Shown here piece after piece: positions 23,729 to 31,987 of a stretch of 36,458 bases of DNA. The stretch comes from an uncultured Clostridia bacterium (GTDB taxonomy: Bacteria; Bacillota; Clostridia; Lachnospirales; Lachnospiraceae). Every line of letters starts with the position of its first letter. Positions within the stretch are counted from its first letter, which is position 1. The stretch is from assembly GCA_946629525.1 (NCBI GenBank), contig CAMOXU010000016.1, positions 1-36,458 of the forward strand. Direction: 5' to 3'. The translations under genes were made by a program, and so were the position numbers. The notes under the pieces were generated by a model. That model was not told where the DNA came from and made no database searches. It was given only the letters and a program-made list of their open reading frames with translations.

Positions 23729-25078
23729 ATGGAAGAAGCTGTAATCAAAAGAATACCGCCTCACTCGCTTGAGGCGGAAAAATCAGTCATCGGCTCTATG
23801 CTGATGTCCGGGGATGCCGTCACGACAGCCGTTGAGATCCTCACGAAGGAGGATTTCTACGAGCAGCAGTACGGCGTCCTTTTTGAGGCGATGAAGGAGC
23901 TTTACGATGAGGACCGCCCGGTGGATGTGATCACCCTGGCGGACCGGCTGAAGATGAAGGACGTTCCGCCCGAGCTTACGGATATGGCGTTCGTCACGGA
24001 TATCATTGCGGCGGTCCCGACCTCCGCCAATATCCGCCATTATGCCAATATCGTCGCTGAGAAGGCTACGCTCCGCCGGCTGATCAAAGTCCTGTCCGGG
24101 ATCGAGAACGACTGCTATCTCGGCCGGGACGAAGTGCAGACGATCCTCGACCGGACCGAGAAGGAAGTCTTTGCTGTGCTTCAGCAGAGGACCGGAGGTG
24201 AATATACGCCGATCCGCGATATCGTTCTCCAGACACTGACCAGGATTGAAAATGCAGCGAAGGCCAAGAGCGCAGTCACGGGCCTTGCGACCGGATTTAT
24301 TGACCTCGACTACAAGACGTCGGGATTTCAGAATTCGGACTTCATCCTTGTCGCTGCGAGACCTTCCATGGGAAAGACGGCCTTTGTCCTGAACATCTGC
24401 CAGTATATGGCATTCCGCGAAAATATACCCTGTGCCCTGTTCTCCCTGGAGATGTCAAAGGACCAGCTCATGAACCGTCTCTTTGCGCTGGAGTCCTTCG
24501 TCAATGCCCAGTCTCTCCGGACCGGCAAGCTGAAGGACGAGGAGTGGGCGAAGCTCGTCGAGGGCGCGGGAACGATCAGCAACTCAAAGCTGATTATAGA
24601 CGATACGCCCGGCATCAATCTTCAGGAATTCCGCTCCAAAGCCAGGAAATACAAGCTGGACGCGGATATACAGATCATTTTCATCGACTACCTGCAGCTC
24701 ATGGCCGGGAACGGCGGCCGGTCGGAGAACCGGCAGCAGGAGATCTCTGACATTTCCCGCGCGCTGAAATCGCTCGCACGTGAGCTGAATATCCCGATCG
24801 TTGCTCTCTCCCAGCTGAACCGCGGCGTTGAGCAGAGAGAGGACCATCGTCCGATGCTGTCTGACCTGCGTGAGTCAGGGGCGATCGAGCAGGACGCGGA
24901 CGTCGTAATGTTCATTTACAGAGACGAATACTACAATAAAGATTCCTCCGAGAATAAAGGAATCGCGGAGATCATCGTCGCAAAACAGAGAAATGGCCCG
25001 ATCGGGACGGTGAAGCTCGCGTGGATCCCGGAGTACACAAAGTTCGCAAATGCGGAGAGGGGCGGACGCAGGGAGTAA
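23729..25078 (+). CDS. dnaB: Replicative DNA helicase DnaB
   Basis: DnaB is the hexameric helicase that unwinds DNA at the fork. The 449-residue protein has the N-terminal domain (PHSLEAEKSVIGSML) and the RecA-like domain with Walker A ARPSMGKTA (210-218), Walker B-type IIFIDYLQLM, and SQLNRGVEQREDHRPMLSDL, followed by the arginine-finger region. No intein is present at the usual insertion sites. It follows rplI by 40 bases with AGAGGAT as ribosome binding site. Confidence 0.98.
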   Translation: MEEAVIKRIPPHSLEAEKSVIGSMLMSGDAVTTAVEILTKEDFYEQQYGVLFEAMKELYDEDRPVDVITLADRLKMKDVPPELTDMAFVTDIIAAVPTSANIRHYANIVAEKATLRRLIKVLSGIENDCYLGRDEVQTILDRTEKEVFAVLQQRTGGEYTPIRDIVLQTLTRIENAAKAKSAVTGLATGFIDLDYKTSGFQNSDFILVAARPSMGKTAFVLNICQYMAFRENIPCALFSLEMSKDQLMNRLFALESFVNAQSLRTGKLKDEEWAKLVEGAGTISNSKLIIDDTPGINLQEFRSKARKYKLDADIQIIFIDYLQLMAGNGGRSENRQQEISDISRALKSLARELNIPIVALSQLNRGVEQREDHRPMLSDLRESGAIEQDADVVMFIYRDEYYNKDSSENKGIAEIIVAKQRNGPIGTVKLAWIPEYTKFANAERGGRRE

Positions 25079-25087
25079 AAAAACTTC

Positions 25088-25117
25088 TTGCAAAAATGTT
25101 CGGAATGTGCATATATA
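25088..25117 (+). promoter_or_regulatory. Probable promoter of glyA
   Basis: TTGCAA (25088-25093) and TATATA (25112-25117) are 18 bases apart in an AT-rich stretch after dnaB, about 55 bases before the glyA start. Confidence 0.55.
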
Positions 25118-25171
25118 AGAAAGGTGCATTTCGCCGATTTAATTCGCTGATATACGTACAGGAGGAATAAG

Positions 25172-26407
25172 ATGTACAGTTGGGAAGATATCAACAGGGT
25201 CGATCCGGTAGTTGCCGAGCTTATCCAGAAGGAGTTTGAGCGTCAGAACTCACACATTGAGCTGATCGCATCCGAGAACTGGACAAGTCCTGCAGTTACC
25301 TCAGCACTGGGCACATGCCTTACGAACAAGTATGCGGAAGGATATCCGGGACGCCGTTACTATGGCGGCTGCGAGATCGTCGACCAGATTGAGACTATCG
25401 CGATTGAACGAGCTAAAAAGCTCTTCGGCTGCACCTATGCCAATGTACAGCCCCATTCCGGAGCGCAGGCAAATTTCGCCGTATTCTATGCACTGCTTCA
25501 GCCGGGCGATACTTTTATGGGTATGAGCCTCGACGAGGGCGGACATCTTACACACGGTTCACCCGCCAATGTATCCGGTAATTACTTCAAGGCTGTTCCC
25601 TACGGAGTAGATGCGAACGGATTTATCGATTACGACGCATGCGAGCGGATCGCGAAGGAGTGCAGACCGAAGCTCATCGTTGCAGGGGCTTCCGCTTACT
25701 GCAGAACGATCGATTTCAAGAGACTCCGCCAGATCGCGGACTCTGTCGGTGCATACCTTATGGTCGATATGGCGCATATCGCCGGCCTTGTCGCTACCGG
25801 TTATCATCCGAGCCCGATCCCGTACGCGGACGTGGTGACGACCACCACGCACAAGACGCTGCGCGGCCCGAGAGGCGGTATGATCCTCTCCAGCGAGGAG
25901 TTTGCGAAGGCACATTTCCTCAACAAGGCGATCTTCCCGGGAACACAGGGAGGTCCGCAGATGCATTCCATCGCGGCAAAAGCGGTCATGCTCTGGGAAG
26001 ACCTTCAGCCTGAATACGTCGATTACGCCCGCAGAGTCGTGGAGAACGCGCAGGCGCTCGCAGGCGGACTCATGAAGCGCGGCGTGAAGATCGTCAGCGG
26101 CGGGACCGACAACCACCTGATGCTGATCGACCTCAAGGATACCGAGCTGACAGGCAAGGAACTTGAGAAGAGACTGGACAGCGCACATATCACGGCCAAC
26201 AAGAATACCGTTCCCGGGGAACCGAGATCACCGTTCGTTACGAGCGGCGTCCGCCTCGGAACACCGGCTGCAACGACGAGAGGCCTCGGCACGGAGGATA
26301 TGGACCGCATCGCAGATGCCATCGCCATGGTCATCGAGAGCGAGGACAATATTCCGGCTGCAAGGGAGATCGTCCGCGAGCTCACAGAAAAGTATCCGCT
26401 GGAGTAA
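25172..26407 (+). CDS. glyA: Serine hydroxymethyltransferase
   Basis: This PLP enzyme converts serine and tetrahydrofolate to glycine and methylene-tetrahydrofolate, the main one-carbon source. The 411-residue protein shows [35 protein letters not shown], the PLP pocket [10 protein letters not shown] (Asp199, His202) and the Schiff-base lysine in [14 protein letters not shown] (Lys228). AGGAGGA precedes the ATG by 7 bases. Its last codons supply the GGAG for a small membrane peptide gene. Confidence 0.98.
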   Translation: MYSWEDINRVDPVVAELIQKEFERQNSHIELIASENWTSPAVTSALGTCLTNKYAEGYPGRRYYGGCEIVDQIETIAIERAKKLFGCTYANVQPHSGAQANFAVFYALLQPGDTFMGMSLDEGGHLTHGSPANVSGNYFKAVPYGVDANGFIDYDACERIAKECRPKLIVAGASAYCRTIDFKRLRQIADSVGAYLMVDMAHIAGLVATGYHPSPIPYADVVTTTTHKTLRGPRGGMILSSEEFAKAHFLNKAIFPGTQGGPQMHSIAAKAVMLWEDLQPEYVDYARRVVENAQALAGGLMKRGVKIVSGGTDNHLMLIDLKDTELTGKELEKRLDSAHITANKNTVPGEPRSPFVTSGVRLGTPAATTRGLGTEDMDRIADAIAMVIESEDNIPAAREIVRELTEKYPLE

Positions 26408-26413
26408 ACACTT

Positions 26414-26512
26414 ATGATGAACAGAAACACGCAGAGAATTGTGATTGCAGTCATCGCGCTTGTTTTGGTGGCGGTGATGGTGCTCGGCACCGTTCTGCCG
26501 GCGCTGGTCTGA
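26414..26512 (+). CDS. 32-residue single-pass membrane peptide, Prli42-like in layout
   Basis: The frame encodes MMNRNTQRIVIAVIALVLVA and ends VMVLGTVLPALV. A short polar, basic N-terminus with an Arg-Ile-Val turn leads into one membrane helix that fills the rest. GGAG at 26401-26404 lies 9 bases before the ATG, overlapping the end of glyA. The layout recalls tiny Firmicutes membrane proteins such as Prli42 of Listeria, an anchor for the stressosome, but the sequence match is only general. The stop is one base before the next ATG. It is too short for coding statistics; the evidence is the ribosome binding site, membrane helix and tight packing between genes. Confidence 0.5.
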   Translation: MMNRNTQRIVIAVIALVLVAVMVLGTVLPALV

Positions 26513-26513
26513 T

Positions 26514-27107
26514 ATGAAATCCTGTATTATTGTTATAAATACGATCGCCCTTCCGGCGGCGAAGTATATATACAATGAAAAAAAGAGAGAACTTTGCGAG
26601 AAGTTCTCTCTTTCTTTCATGCGCCATGCGGCGAAATTATGTGAGGACGAAGAGCGGAAAGACACCTCTCTGTCCGGAAGGATGTGTGCTTCCGGTCTGC
26701 CTGCCGCATTGGCGGAAGGCGGAGAGGATTCTCAGTCCTATATCCGGGAAATCGGGGACGGAGGGATCCTGAACGCGCTCTGGTACATGAATGAGGAGCT
26801 GGGTTCCGGCATGGAGATCGATCTCCGGAAGATCCCGATCCGTCAGGAGACCGTGGAGATCCTCGAGCTCTTCAATGTGAATCCCTATTATGCAAAATCG
26901 GACGGAGCATGGCTTCTGGTCACGCAGGATCCCGTCTCTCTTGCGGAAGCCTGCGAAAAGGCCGGTCTTCCCTGTGCCCTGATCGGTCATCTGACGCCGG
27001 GACCTGCCAGGATCATAAAGAACGGGGACAGTGTCCGGTATCTTGACAGACCGCAGGAGGATGCGCTCTCAGTGTTCCGCATGCAGGAGGCAGGGCACTT
27101 CAACTGA
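26514..27107 (+). CDS. Stand-alone AIR-synthase C-terminal-like protein
   Basis: This 197-residue protein resembles the C-terminal (AIRS_C) half of the PurM/HypE/SelD/ThiL superfamily. It has GDGGILNALWYMNEELG (about 82-98), like the 'T-E-G-G-I-x-G-A-L' stretch of HypE-like proteins, then IDLRKIPIRQETVEILELFNVNPY and SDGAWLLVTQDP, matching the 'P-x-x-L-x-S-x-G-x-L-L-I' part. The N-terminal ATP-binding half, with its glycine-rich and DD motifs, is absent, so normal catalysis is unlikely. Function is unknown; a regulatory or scaffold role is possible. The ATG follows the small membrane gene directly, without a clear ribosome binding site. A strong terminator-like hairpin lies inside the frame (26582-26613), so a later start such as the ATG at 26619 must be considered. 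Confidence 0.65.
   Translation: MKSCIIVINTIALPAAKYIYNEKKRELCEKFSLSFMRHAAKLCEDEERKDTSLSGRMCASGLPAALAEGGEDSQSYIREIGDGGILNALWYMNEELGSGMEIDLRKIPIRQETVEILELFNVNPYYAKSDGAWLLVTQDPVSLAEACEKAGLPCALIGHLTPGPARIIKNGDSVRYLDRPQEDALSVFRMQEAGHFN
26582..26617 (+). terminator. Terminator-like hairpin inside the AIR-synthase-like frame
   Basis: AAAGAGAGAACTT, loop TGCGAG, AAGTTCTCTCTTT: a perfect 13-bp stem followed by a T-rich CTTT. It would end the glyA-small peptide transcript, yet it also codes for residues RELCEKFSL of the downstream frame. Confidence 0.75.
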
Positions 27108-27319
27108 CCGGAAAAACGAACGTGATTCGCTTATACGGTTCATAGGCGGCAGAAATCATTCTTTTGCAGGAGACTGCGGTGGAAAGACGAAGCTGACCTG
27201 TCTGTGCTGATATTCCAGAGATAAAACATAGTTGCTTCGGCCTGGCGAAGAGGCGGGCAGTAAAAAGCAGGCAGGTCCGTTCATACGGAATATGATGCGT
27301 GAATACGAAGACATTCCGT

Positions 27320-28729
27320 TTACACGACCGCCTCGAGAGAAAAGACGAATTCGGTCCCTACATTTTCCGTACTGACCACCGAGATCGTCTGACCGTGGGC
27401 TGTGATGATCTCCTTCACGATCGAGAGGCCGAGCCCCGTACCGGTCCGGTCGCGGCCGCGGGAAGAGTCGCTCTTGTAGAAGCGGTCCCAGATCTTCGGA
27501 AGATTCTCCCGGGAGATCCCGCACCCCTCGTCCTTGATGGAGACGTAGCACTTTTTCTGACGGAGCGTCGTCTCGATGTGAATAAAGGAGTTCCTTTCAC
27601 TGAATTTGATCGCATTGTCGAGCAGGTTATAGATGACCTGCTCGATTTTTTCTTTGTCGCCGTGGACGGTAAGATTCGTACCGGTCAGCACGAGGTCGAG
27701 CGTGATCTTCTTCTTCCGGCAGGTCCCTTCAAAGAACGCCGCCGTCTTCTTCAGCATGCCGTTGATGTCGAAATCCGAGTAATTGAGCGCGAGCTTCCCG
27801 GCGTCCATCGTGTTGAGCTCCAGGATCGACTTCGTGAGCTTTTCCAGACGCTCCGTCTCGTTGGCGATGATCCCGAGGTAGCGGTCATGCATTTCCACAG
27901 GGATCGTTCCGTCCATCATGGCTTCCGTATACCCCTTGATGGAGGTGAGCGGCGAGCGGAAATCGTGGCTTACATTGGAAATGAAATTCTTCTGATAGTC
28001 GGTATTCTTCTTGAGCTCCCCGGCCATATAATTCATCGTGTCGGCCAGATATCCCATCTCGTCCCGGCTCTTTACGTTGATCTTGTGGGACATATTTCCG
28101 GTGGAGAAAGCCCGGGCTCCCTCGGTAATACGTATAAGCGGACGATATACTACATATCCGAAGAAGAGGAGAATGCCCAGAGAGAGGAGAAAATGCGCGA
28201 GAGTGAGGATCTCGGAAAGCCTGGTCATGGATCTGGTCCCCTCATCCAGCGTTCTGACGGGAACGCTGATCGCGACGTAGCCCCGTGTCCGCATGTTGGC
28301 GGTCACCGGGTACATGACTGTCAGCTGGTCCTCGCGGAACTGGCCGAAGAAGGAACTGATCTCATAATATTTGGGACCGAAGGAAGCGTAATCGAAGTTC
28401 TCGATGACATCCGGCTCAGCCTTCCTGAGAGCCGTCGACGTGTTGACGAGCACGGTCCCGGACGTGTCGATGACGCGGATCACCGCCTTGTTCGACGCTG
28501 CGACTGTGAGCATGTTCTCATAAAGATCTTCAATGGTCGTCGTCCGCTGAAAATAGCGGGATGCCCTGCTTCCCGCGATGACGGAGGCCTCCGCGTACAG
28601 TTTCTCCGCACAGTCGGAGACGAGCCGGTCGTAGAAAATCTGCCGCCCCAGTGTGGTCGTGACCAGGAACATGAGAAGGGCCAGGATCACGTAGGCGGCA
28701 GTAAATTTCAGGAATAGTGTTTTTTTCAT
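27320..28729 (-). CDS. Two-component sensor histidine kinase
   Basis: This 469-residue membrane kinase has two helices (about 9-28 and 174-195) enclosing an extracellular sensor of about 145 residues with no motif I recognise. It continues with a HAMP domain (YRPLIRITEGARAFSTGN), HisKA with the phosphorylated histidine in SNVSHDFRSPLTSIKGYTE (His255), and the HATPase domain: N box YNLLDNAIKFS (Asn372), G1 DEGCGIS and G2 TGTGLGLSIVKE. Its ATG is 6 bases after the response-regulator stop on the minus strand, so the pair is co-translated. The layout is like PhoR/WalK-type kinases with an extracellular domain. The signal is unknown. Confidence 0.96.
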   Translation of the reverse strand: MKKTLFLKFTAAYVILALLMFLVTTTLGRQIFYDRLVSDCAEKLYAEASVIAGSRASRYFQRTTTIEDLYENMLTVAASNKAVIRVIDTSGTVLVNTSTALRKAEPDVIENFDYASFGPKYYEISSFFGQFREDQLTVMYPVTANMRTRGYVAISVPVRTLDEGTRSMTRLSEILTLAHFLLSLGILLFFGYVVYRPLIRITEGARAFSTGNMSHKINVKSRDEMGYLADTMNYMAGELKKNTDYQKNFISNVSHDFRSPLTSIKGYTEAMMDGTIPVEMHDRYLGIIANETERLEKLTKSILELNTMDAGKLALNYSDFDINGMLKKTAAFFEGTCRKKKITLDLVLTGTNLTVHGDKEKIEQVIYNLLDNAIKFSERNSFIHIETTLRQKKCYVSIKDEGCGISRENLPKIWDRFYKSDSSRGRDRTGTGLGLSIVKEIITAHGQTISVVSTENVGTEFVFSLEAVV

Positions 28730-28735
28730 CGTGCG

Positions 28736-29446
28736 TCAGCCCCGTTTGACCTCGAACTTATATCCGATCCCCCAGACCGTGCGGATCGCCCATGTCTCGT
28801 GGTCCTTGATCTTCTCACGAAGGCGCTTGATGTGAACATCCACGGTCCTCGTGTCGCCGATGTACTCATACCCCCAGATATGGTCGAGCAGCTGCTCGCG
28901 CGTGAATACCTGGTTGGGCTGGGAGGCGAGAAAGTAGAGAAGCTCCAGCTCCTTCGGCGGCATGACGAGATCGTTTCCGTTGTAAATGACAGAATAATTG
29001 GTCTGATTTACGATCAGACTCGGATACTCGACGATCTTCGCCCCCGCAGCGACCGGGATCTGCGGAGCCGGGGCTGCATGATAGCGGCGGAGGACCGCCT
29101 TTACACGGGCGACGAGTTCCTTGGAATCAAAAGGCTTGATGACATAGTCATCCGCGCCGAGTTCGAGTCCCAGGACCTTGTCGAACGTCTCTCCCTTGGC
29201 GGAAAGCATGATGATCGGCGTGTCCCGCTTCGCGCGGATCTCACGGCAGACATCGTAGCCGTCCCGGCCGGGGAGCATGAGATCGAGGAGGACCAGGTCG
29301 GGCTGAAAGCGCTCGAAGTACTCGAGAGCCTCGTCGCCGTCCTCCGCGATCTTCGTTTCGAACATTTCCTTCTCCAGATAGAGAGAGATCAGTTCTGCGA
29401 TATGGTTGTCGTCGTCGACAATGAGAATTTTCTGTTTGGAAGCCAT
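28736..29446 (-). CDS. OmpR/PhoB-family response regulator
   Basis: The 236-residue regulator has a receiver domain (KILIVDDDNH; phospho-acceptor Asp55 in LVLLDLMLPGRDG; Thr/Ser region IIMLSAKG; Lys104 in YVIKPFDSKEL) and a winged-helix DNA-binding domain (LVMPPKELELLYFLASQPNQVFTR, GDTRTVDVHIKRLREKI, RTVWGIGYKFE). It partners the kinase encoded immediately downstream. It starts 13 bases after the mutS2 stop, so it probably shares the mutS2 transcript. Targets are unknown. Confidence 0.97.
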   Translation of the reverse strand: MASKQKILIVDDDNHIAELISLYLEKEMFETKIAEDGDEALEYFERFQPDLVLLDLMLPGRDGYDVCREIRAKRDTPIIMLSAKGETFDKVLGLELGADDYVIKPFDSKELVARVKAVLRRYHAAPAPQIPVAAGAKIVEYPSLIVNQTNYSVIYNGNDLVMPPKELELLYFLASQPNQVFTREQLLDHIWGYEYIGDTRTVDVHIKRLREKIKDHETWAIRTVWGIGYKFEVKRG

Positions 29447-29459
29447 GATGCCCTTTCCC

Positions 29460-31835
29460 TTAACGGATCTCCGCGATCGTCACGCCCGCATCCCCCTCGC
29501 CGTACTCTCCGAGACGGAAGGATTTGATATGCTTATTGCGCCTGAGATACTGCTGCACGCCTTTTCTCAGCGCACCGGTACCCTTTCCGTGAACGATCCG
29601 GATGCTGGGAAGATGCGCGAGCGCAGCGTTGTCAATAAATTTATCGAGTTCCATGCAGGCCTCGTCCACCGTCATGCCGAGCAGGTTGATCTCGGTGGTC
29701 GCCGCCTTTGATTTTTCCATCCGCAGCTTTCCTGTGGAAGCCTTCTTGACACCCGGCGCAATGATTTCCGCCTCGTCGATCTTCTCAAGATCGGAGAGCT
29801 TTACCTTTGTGCGCATGATGCCGAGTGTGACGAACAGATAGCCCTTCGAATCGGGAAGCGTGCTGACAGTGCCCTTCAGATTCAGGCTGATGACCCTGAC
29901 CGCGTCCCCGACCTTGAGGTCCTTCGCGGTGAGAGAACCGGTCCGGGAAGGATCCTTCCCGATGTCCCCGATCTCGCCGTCCAGATCCTTTATGCGGGTG
30001 CGGAGATTCTGCCTCTCCTTCTCAAGCTCCTTGCCGGAAGCGATCCCGCCGTGCTTTGCAAAATAGCTGATGCTCTTGTCCGCGTAGTCTTTCGCGTCCT
30101 GGAGGATCTTCCTGGCTTCCACCTGGGACTGGGCGATCAGCTTTTTCTTCTGTTCTTCCAGATGGCTCTTCTGGTATTCGAGATCCTTCTTCAGCTTTTC
30201 GATCTCACGGGTCGCCCGCTCCGCATCCTCCTTCTCCTTCTCGAGGCTTCTGCGCTTGGTCTCGAGATCGGAGATGACATCCTCAAAGGTCTCCTGCTGA
30301 TCCGTCAGCAGGGACTTCGCATCCTCGATGATGCTCTCGGAGAGCCCGAGCTTTCTGGAAATGGCGAATGCGTTGCTCTTTCCCGGAACACCGATCAGAA
30401 GCCGGTAGGTCGGGGAGAGCGTAGCGACGTCGAACTCGCAGGAGGCATTTTCCACGCCCTGCGTATTCAGCGCGTAGATCTTGATCTCGCTGTAATGCGT
30501 TGTGGCCAGCGTCCGGACACCCTTTGCGTGCAGGCTGTCGAGGATCGCGACGGCCAGAGCGGCTCCTTCCGTCGGATCCGTTCCGGCTCCCAGCTCGTCG
30601 AAGAGGACCAGAGAATCCGTGTCCGCCTTGTCGAGGAAGTCTACGATATTGGTCATATGGGACGAGAAGGTCGAGAGACTCTGCTCGATGCTCTGCTCGT
30701 CGCCGATATCCGCGTACACTTCCTTAAAAAGCGCGATCCGGCTCCTGTCAGCTGCCGGAATGTGCAGACCGGAAAGTCCCATGAGCACGAGAAGTCCGGT
30801 CGTCTTCAGTGTGACCGTCTTTCCGCCCGTGTTCGGGCCGGTGATGACCAGAAGGTCGAAGGTCTCGCCGAGCCGGATGTCGGTAGGAACGACTTTCTTT
30901 TTGTCGATCAGCGGGTGCCGGGCTTTCCGAAGGTCGATGATGCCCTCGTCATTGACGAGCGGCCGGCTTGCGTTCATGGAGATCGCGAGCGAAGCCCGCG
31001 CGAAAATGAAATCCAGCCGTCTCATCAGCATGTAATCGTTCCGGATCAGGCCGACGTAAGCGGAGAGCATTTCCGACAAATTGGCCAGAATGACCTCGAT
31101 CTCTTTCTGCTCCTCGATCTCGAGCTCGCGGATCTCATTGTTCAGCCGGACAACGGAGGACGGCTCGATGAAGAGCGTGGATCCCGAGGAACTCATGTCG
31201 TGCACGATGCCGGAAACGGCGTTCTTGTACTCGCTCTTTACGGGAATACAGTATCTCCCGTCCCGGGTCGTCACGAGGGAGTCCTGAAGATAGTCCTTCG
31301 CGTGCGTTGAAATGATTTTGCCCAGCTCCGTATGGATACGCTCGCCGGCGGATTTGATGTTTTTCCGGATCTGTCTGAGCTTCGCGGAGGCGTTGTCGCT
31401 GATCTCGTCTTCCGAGAGGATGCAGCGGCGGATCTCCGCCGTCGCCTGCGGAAGCGGCTCGAGCGCGTTGAAGGAGGGCGTCAGAATATCGTCCGGAGCA
31501 TCCTCGCGCTCCTTGCGCCCGTAGGCCCGCACGAGCCCTGCATTTTCGAGAAGCTTTGCGATCATGAGAAGCTCGTGGATCCCGAGTGCGGATCCGAGCT
31601 CAAGCCTGAGCATGGAAGCGCTGACGTCGAACGTATTGCCGAAGGATACGCTGCCCTTTGCGAAAATGCGTCCGACGGCACACGCTGTCTCCTCCTGCAA
31701 CGTGTTGATTTCCAAAAGATCTGTCAGGGGCGCAAGTTCACGACATAAAGCCTTCCCGGGCGCGGACGTCGCACGCGCTTCAAGAAGGCTTACAATCTTA
31801 TCATATTCAAGTGTATGGAGTGCCTTTTCATTCAT
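29460..31835 (-). CDS. mutS2: Endonuclease MutS2
   Basis: MutS2 is a MutS-family ATPase with a C-terminal nuclease; it suppresses recombination and in Bacillus also acts on collided ribosomes. The 791-residue protein has the core and clamp regions, Walker A VITGPNTGGKTVTLKT, the STFSSHMTNIV and DELGAGTDPTEGAAL motifs, a long charged coiled coil (about 520-620), a KOW-like stretch (LKVGDAVRVISLNLKG) and a complete C-terminal Smr domain (EINLLGMTVDEACMELD, IVHGKGTGALRKGV). It is the first gene of a minus-strand cluster with the two-component pair. The upstream terminator at 31892-31924 separates it from the HtrA-like gene. Confidence 0.97.
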   Translation of the reverse strand: MNEKALHTLEYDKIVSLLEARATSAPGKALCRELAPLTDLLEINTLQEETACAVGRIFAKGSVSFGNTFDVSASMLRLELGSALGIHELLMIAKLLENAGLVRAYGRKEREDAPDDILTPSFNALEPLPQATAEIRRCILSEDEISDNASAKLRQIRKNIKSAGERIHTELGKIISTHAKDYLQDSLVTTRDGRYCIPVKSEYKNAVSGIVHDMSSSGSTLFIEPSSVVRLNNEIRELEIEEQKEIEVILANLSEMLSAYVGLIRNDYMLMRRLDFIFARASLAISMNASRPLVNDEGIIDLRKARHPLIDKKKVVPTDIRLGETFDLLVITGPNTGGKTVTLKTTGLLVLMGLSGLHIPAADRSRIALFKEVYADIGDEQSIEQSLSTFSSHMTNIVDFLDKADTDSLVLFDELGAGTDPTEGAALAVAILDSLHAKGVRTLATTHYSEIKIYALNTQGVENASCEFDVATLSPTYRLLIGVPGKSNAFAISRKLGLSESIIEDAKSLLTDQQETFEDVISDLETKRRSLEKEKEDAERATREIEKLKKDLEYQKSHLEEQKKKLIAQSQVEARKILQDAKDYADKSISYFAKHGGIASGKELEKERQNLRTRIKDLDGEIGDIGKDPSRTGSLTAKDLKVGDAVRVISLNLKGTVSTLPDSKGYLFVTLGIMRTKVKLSDLEKIDEAEIIAPGVKKASTGKLRMEKSKAATTEINLLGMTVDEACMELDKFIDNAALAHLPSIRIVHGKGTGALRKGVQQYLRRNKHIKSFRLGEYGEGDAGVTIAEIR

Positions 31836-31891
31836 ATGCTTATTTTAACCTAAAGAGGCAGTTCCGAAAAGGTCTTTGCCGGAAAATGAAA

Positions 31892-31924
31892 AAACTTCCG
31901 CGTCTTTTAAAGACACGGAAGTTT
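31892..31924 (-). terminator. Terminator of the HtrA-like gene
   Basis: AAACTTCCG-C-GTCTTT and AAAGAC-A-CGGAAGTTT form a stem of about 15 pairs with one mismatch. Read on the minus strand it is followed by TTTTTCATTTT. It lies between the HtrA-like gene and mutS2. Confidence 0.85.
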
Positions 31925-31987
31925 GTCAATTCTCAGGCAGAGGTACGCAGACACTTTCCGGCAGGCGGTCTTTGACGTGTATTCCTG

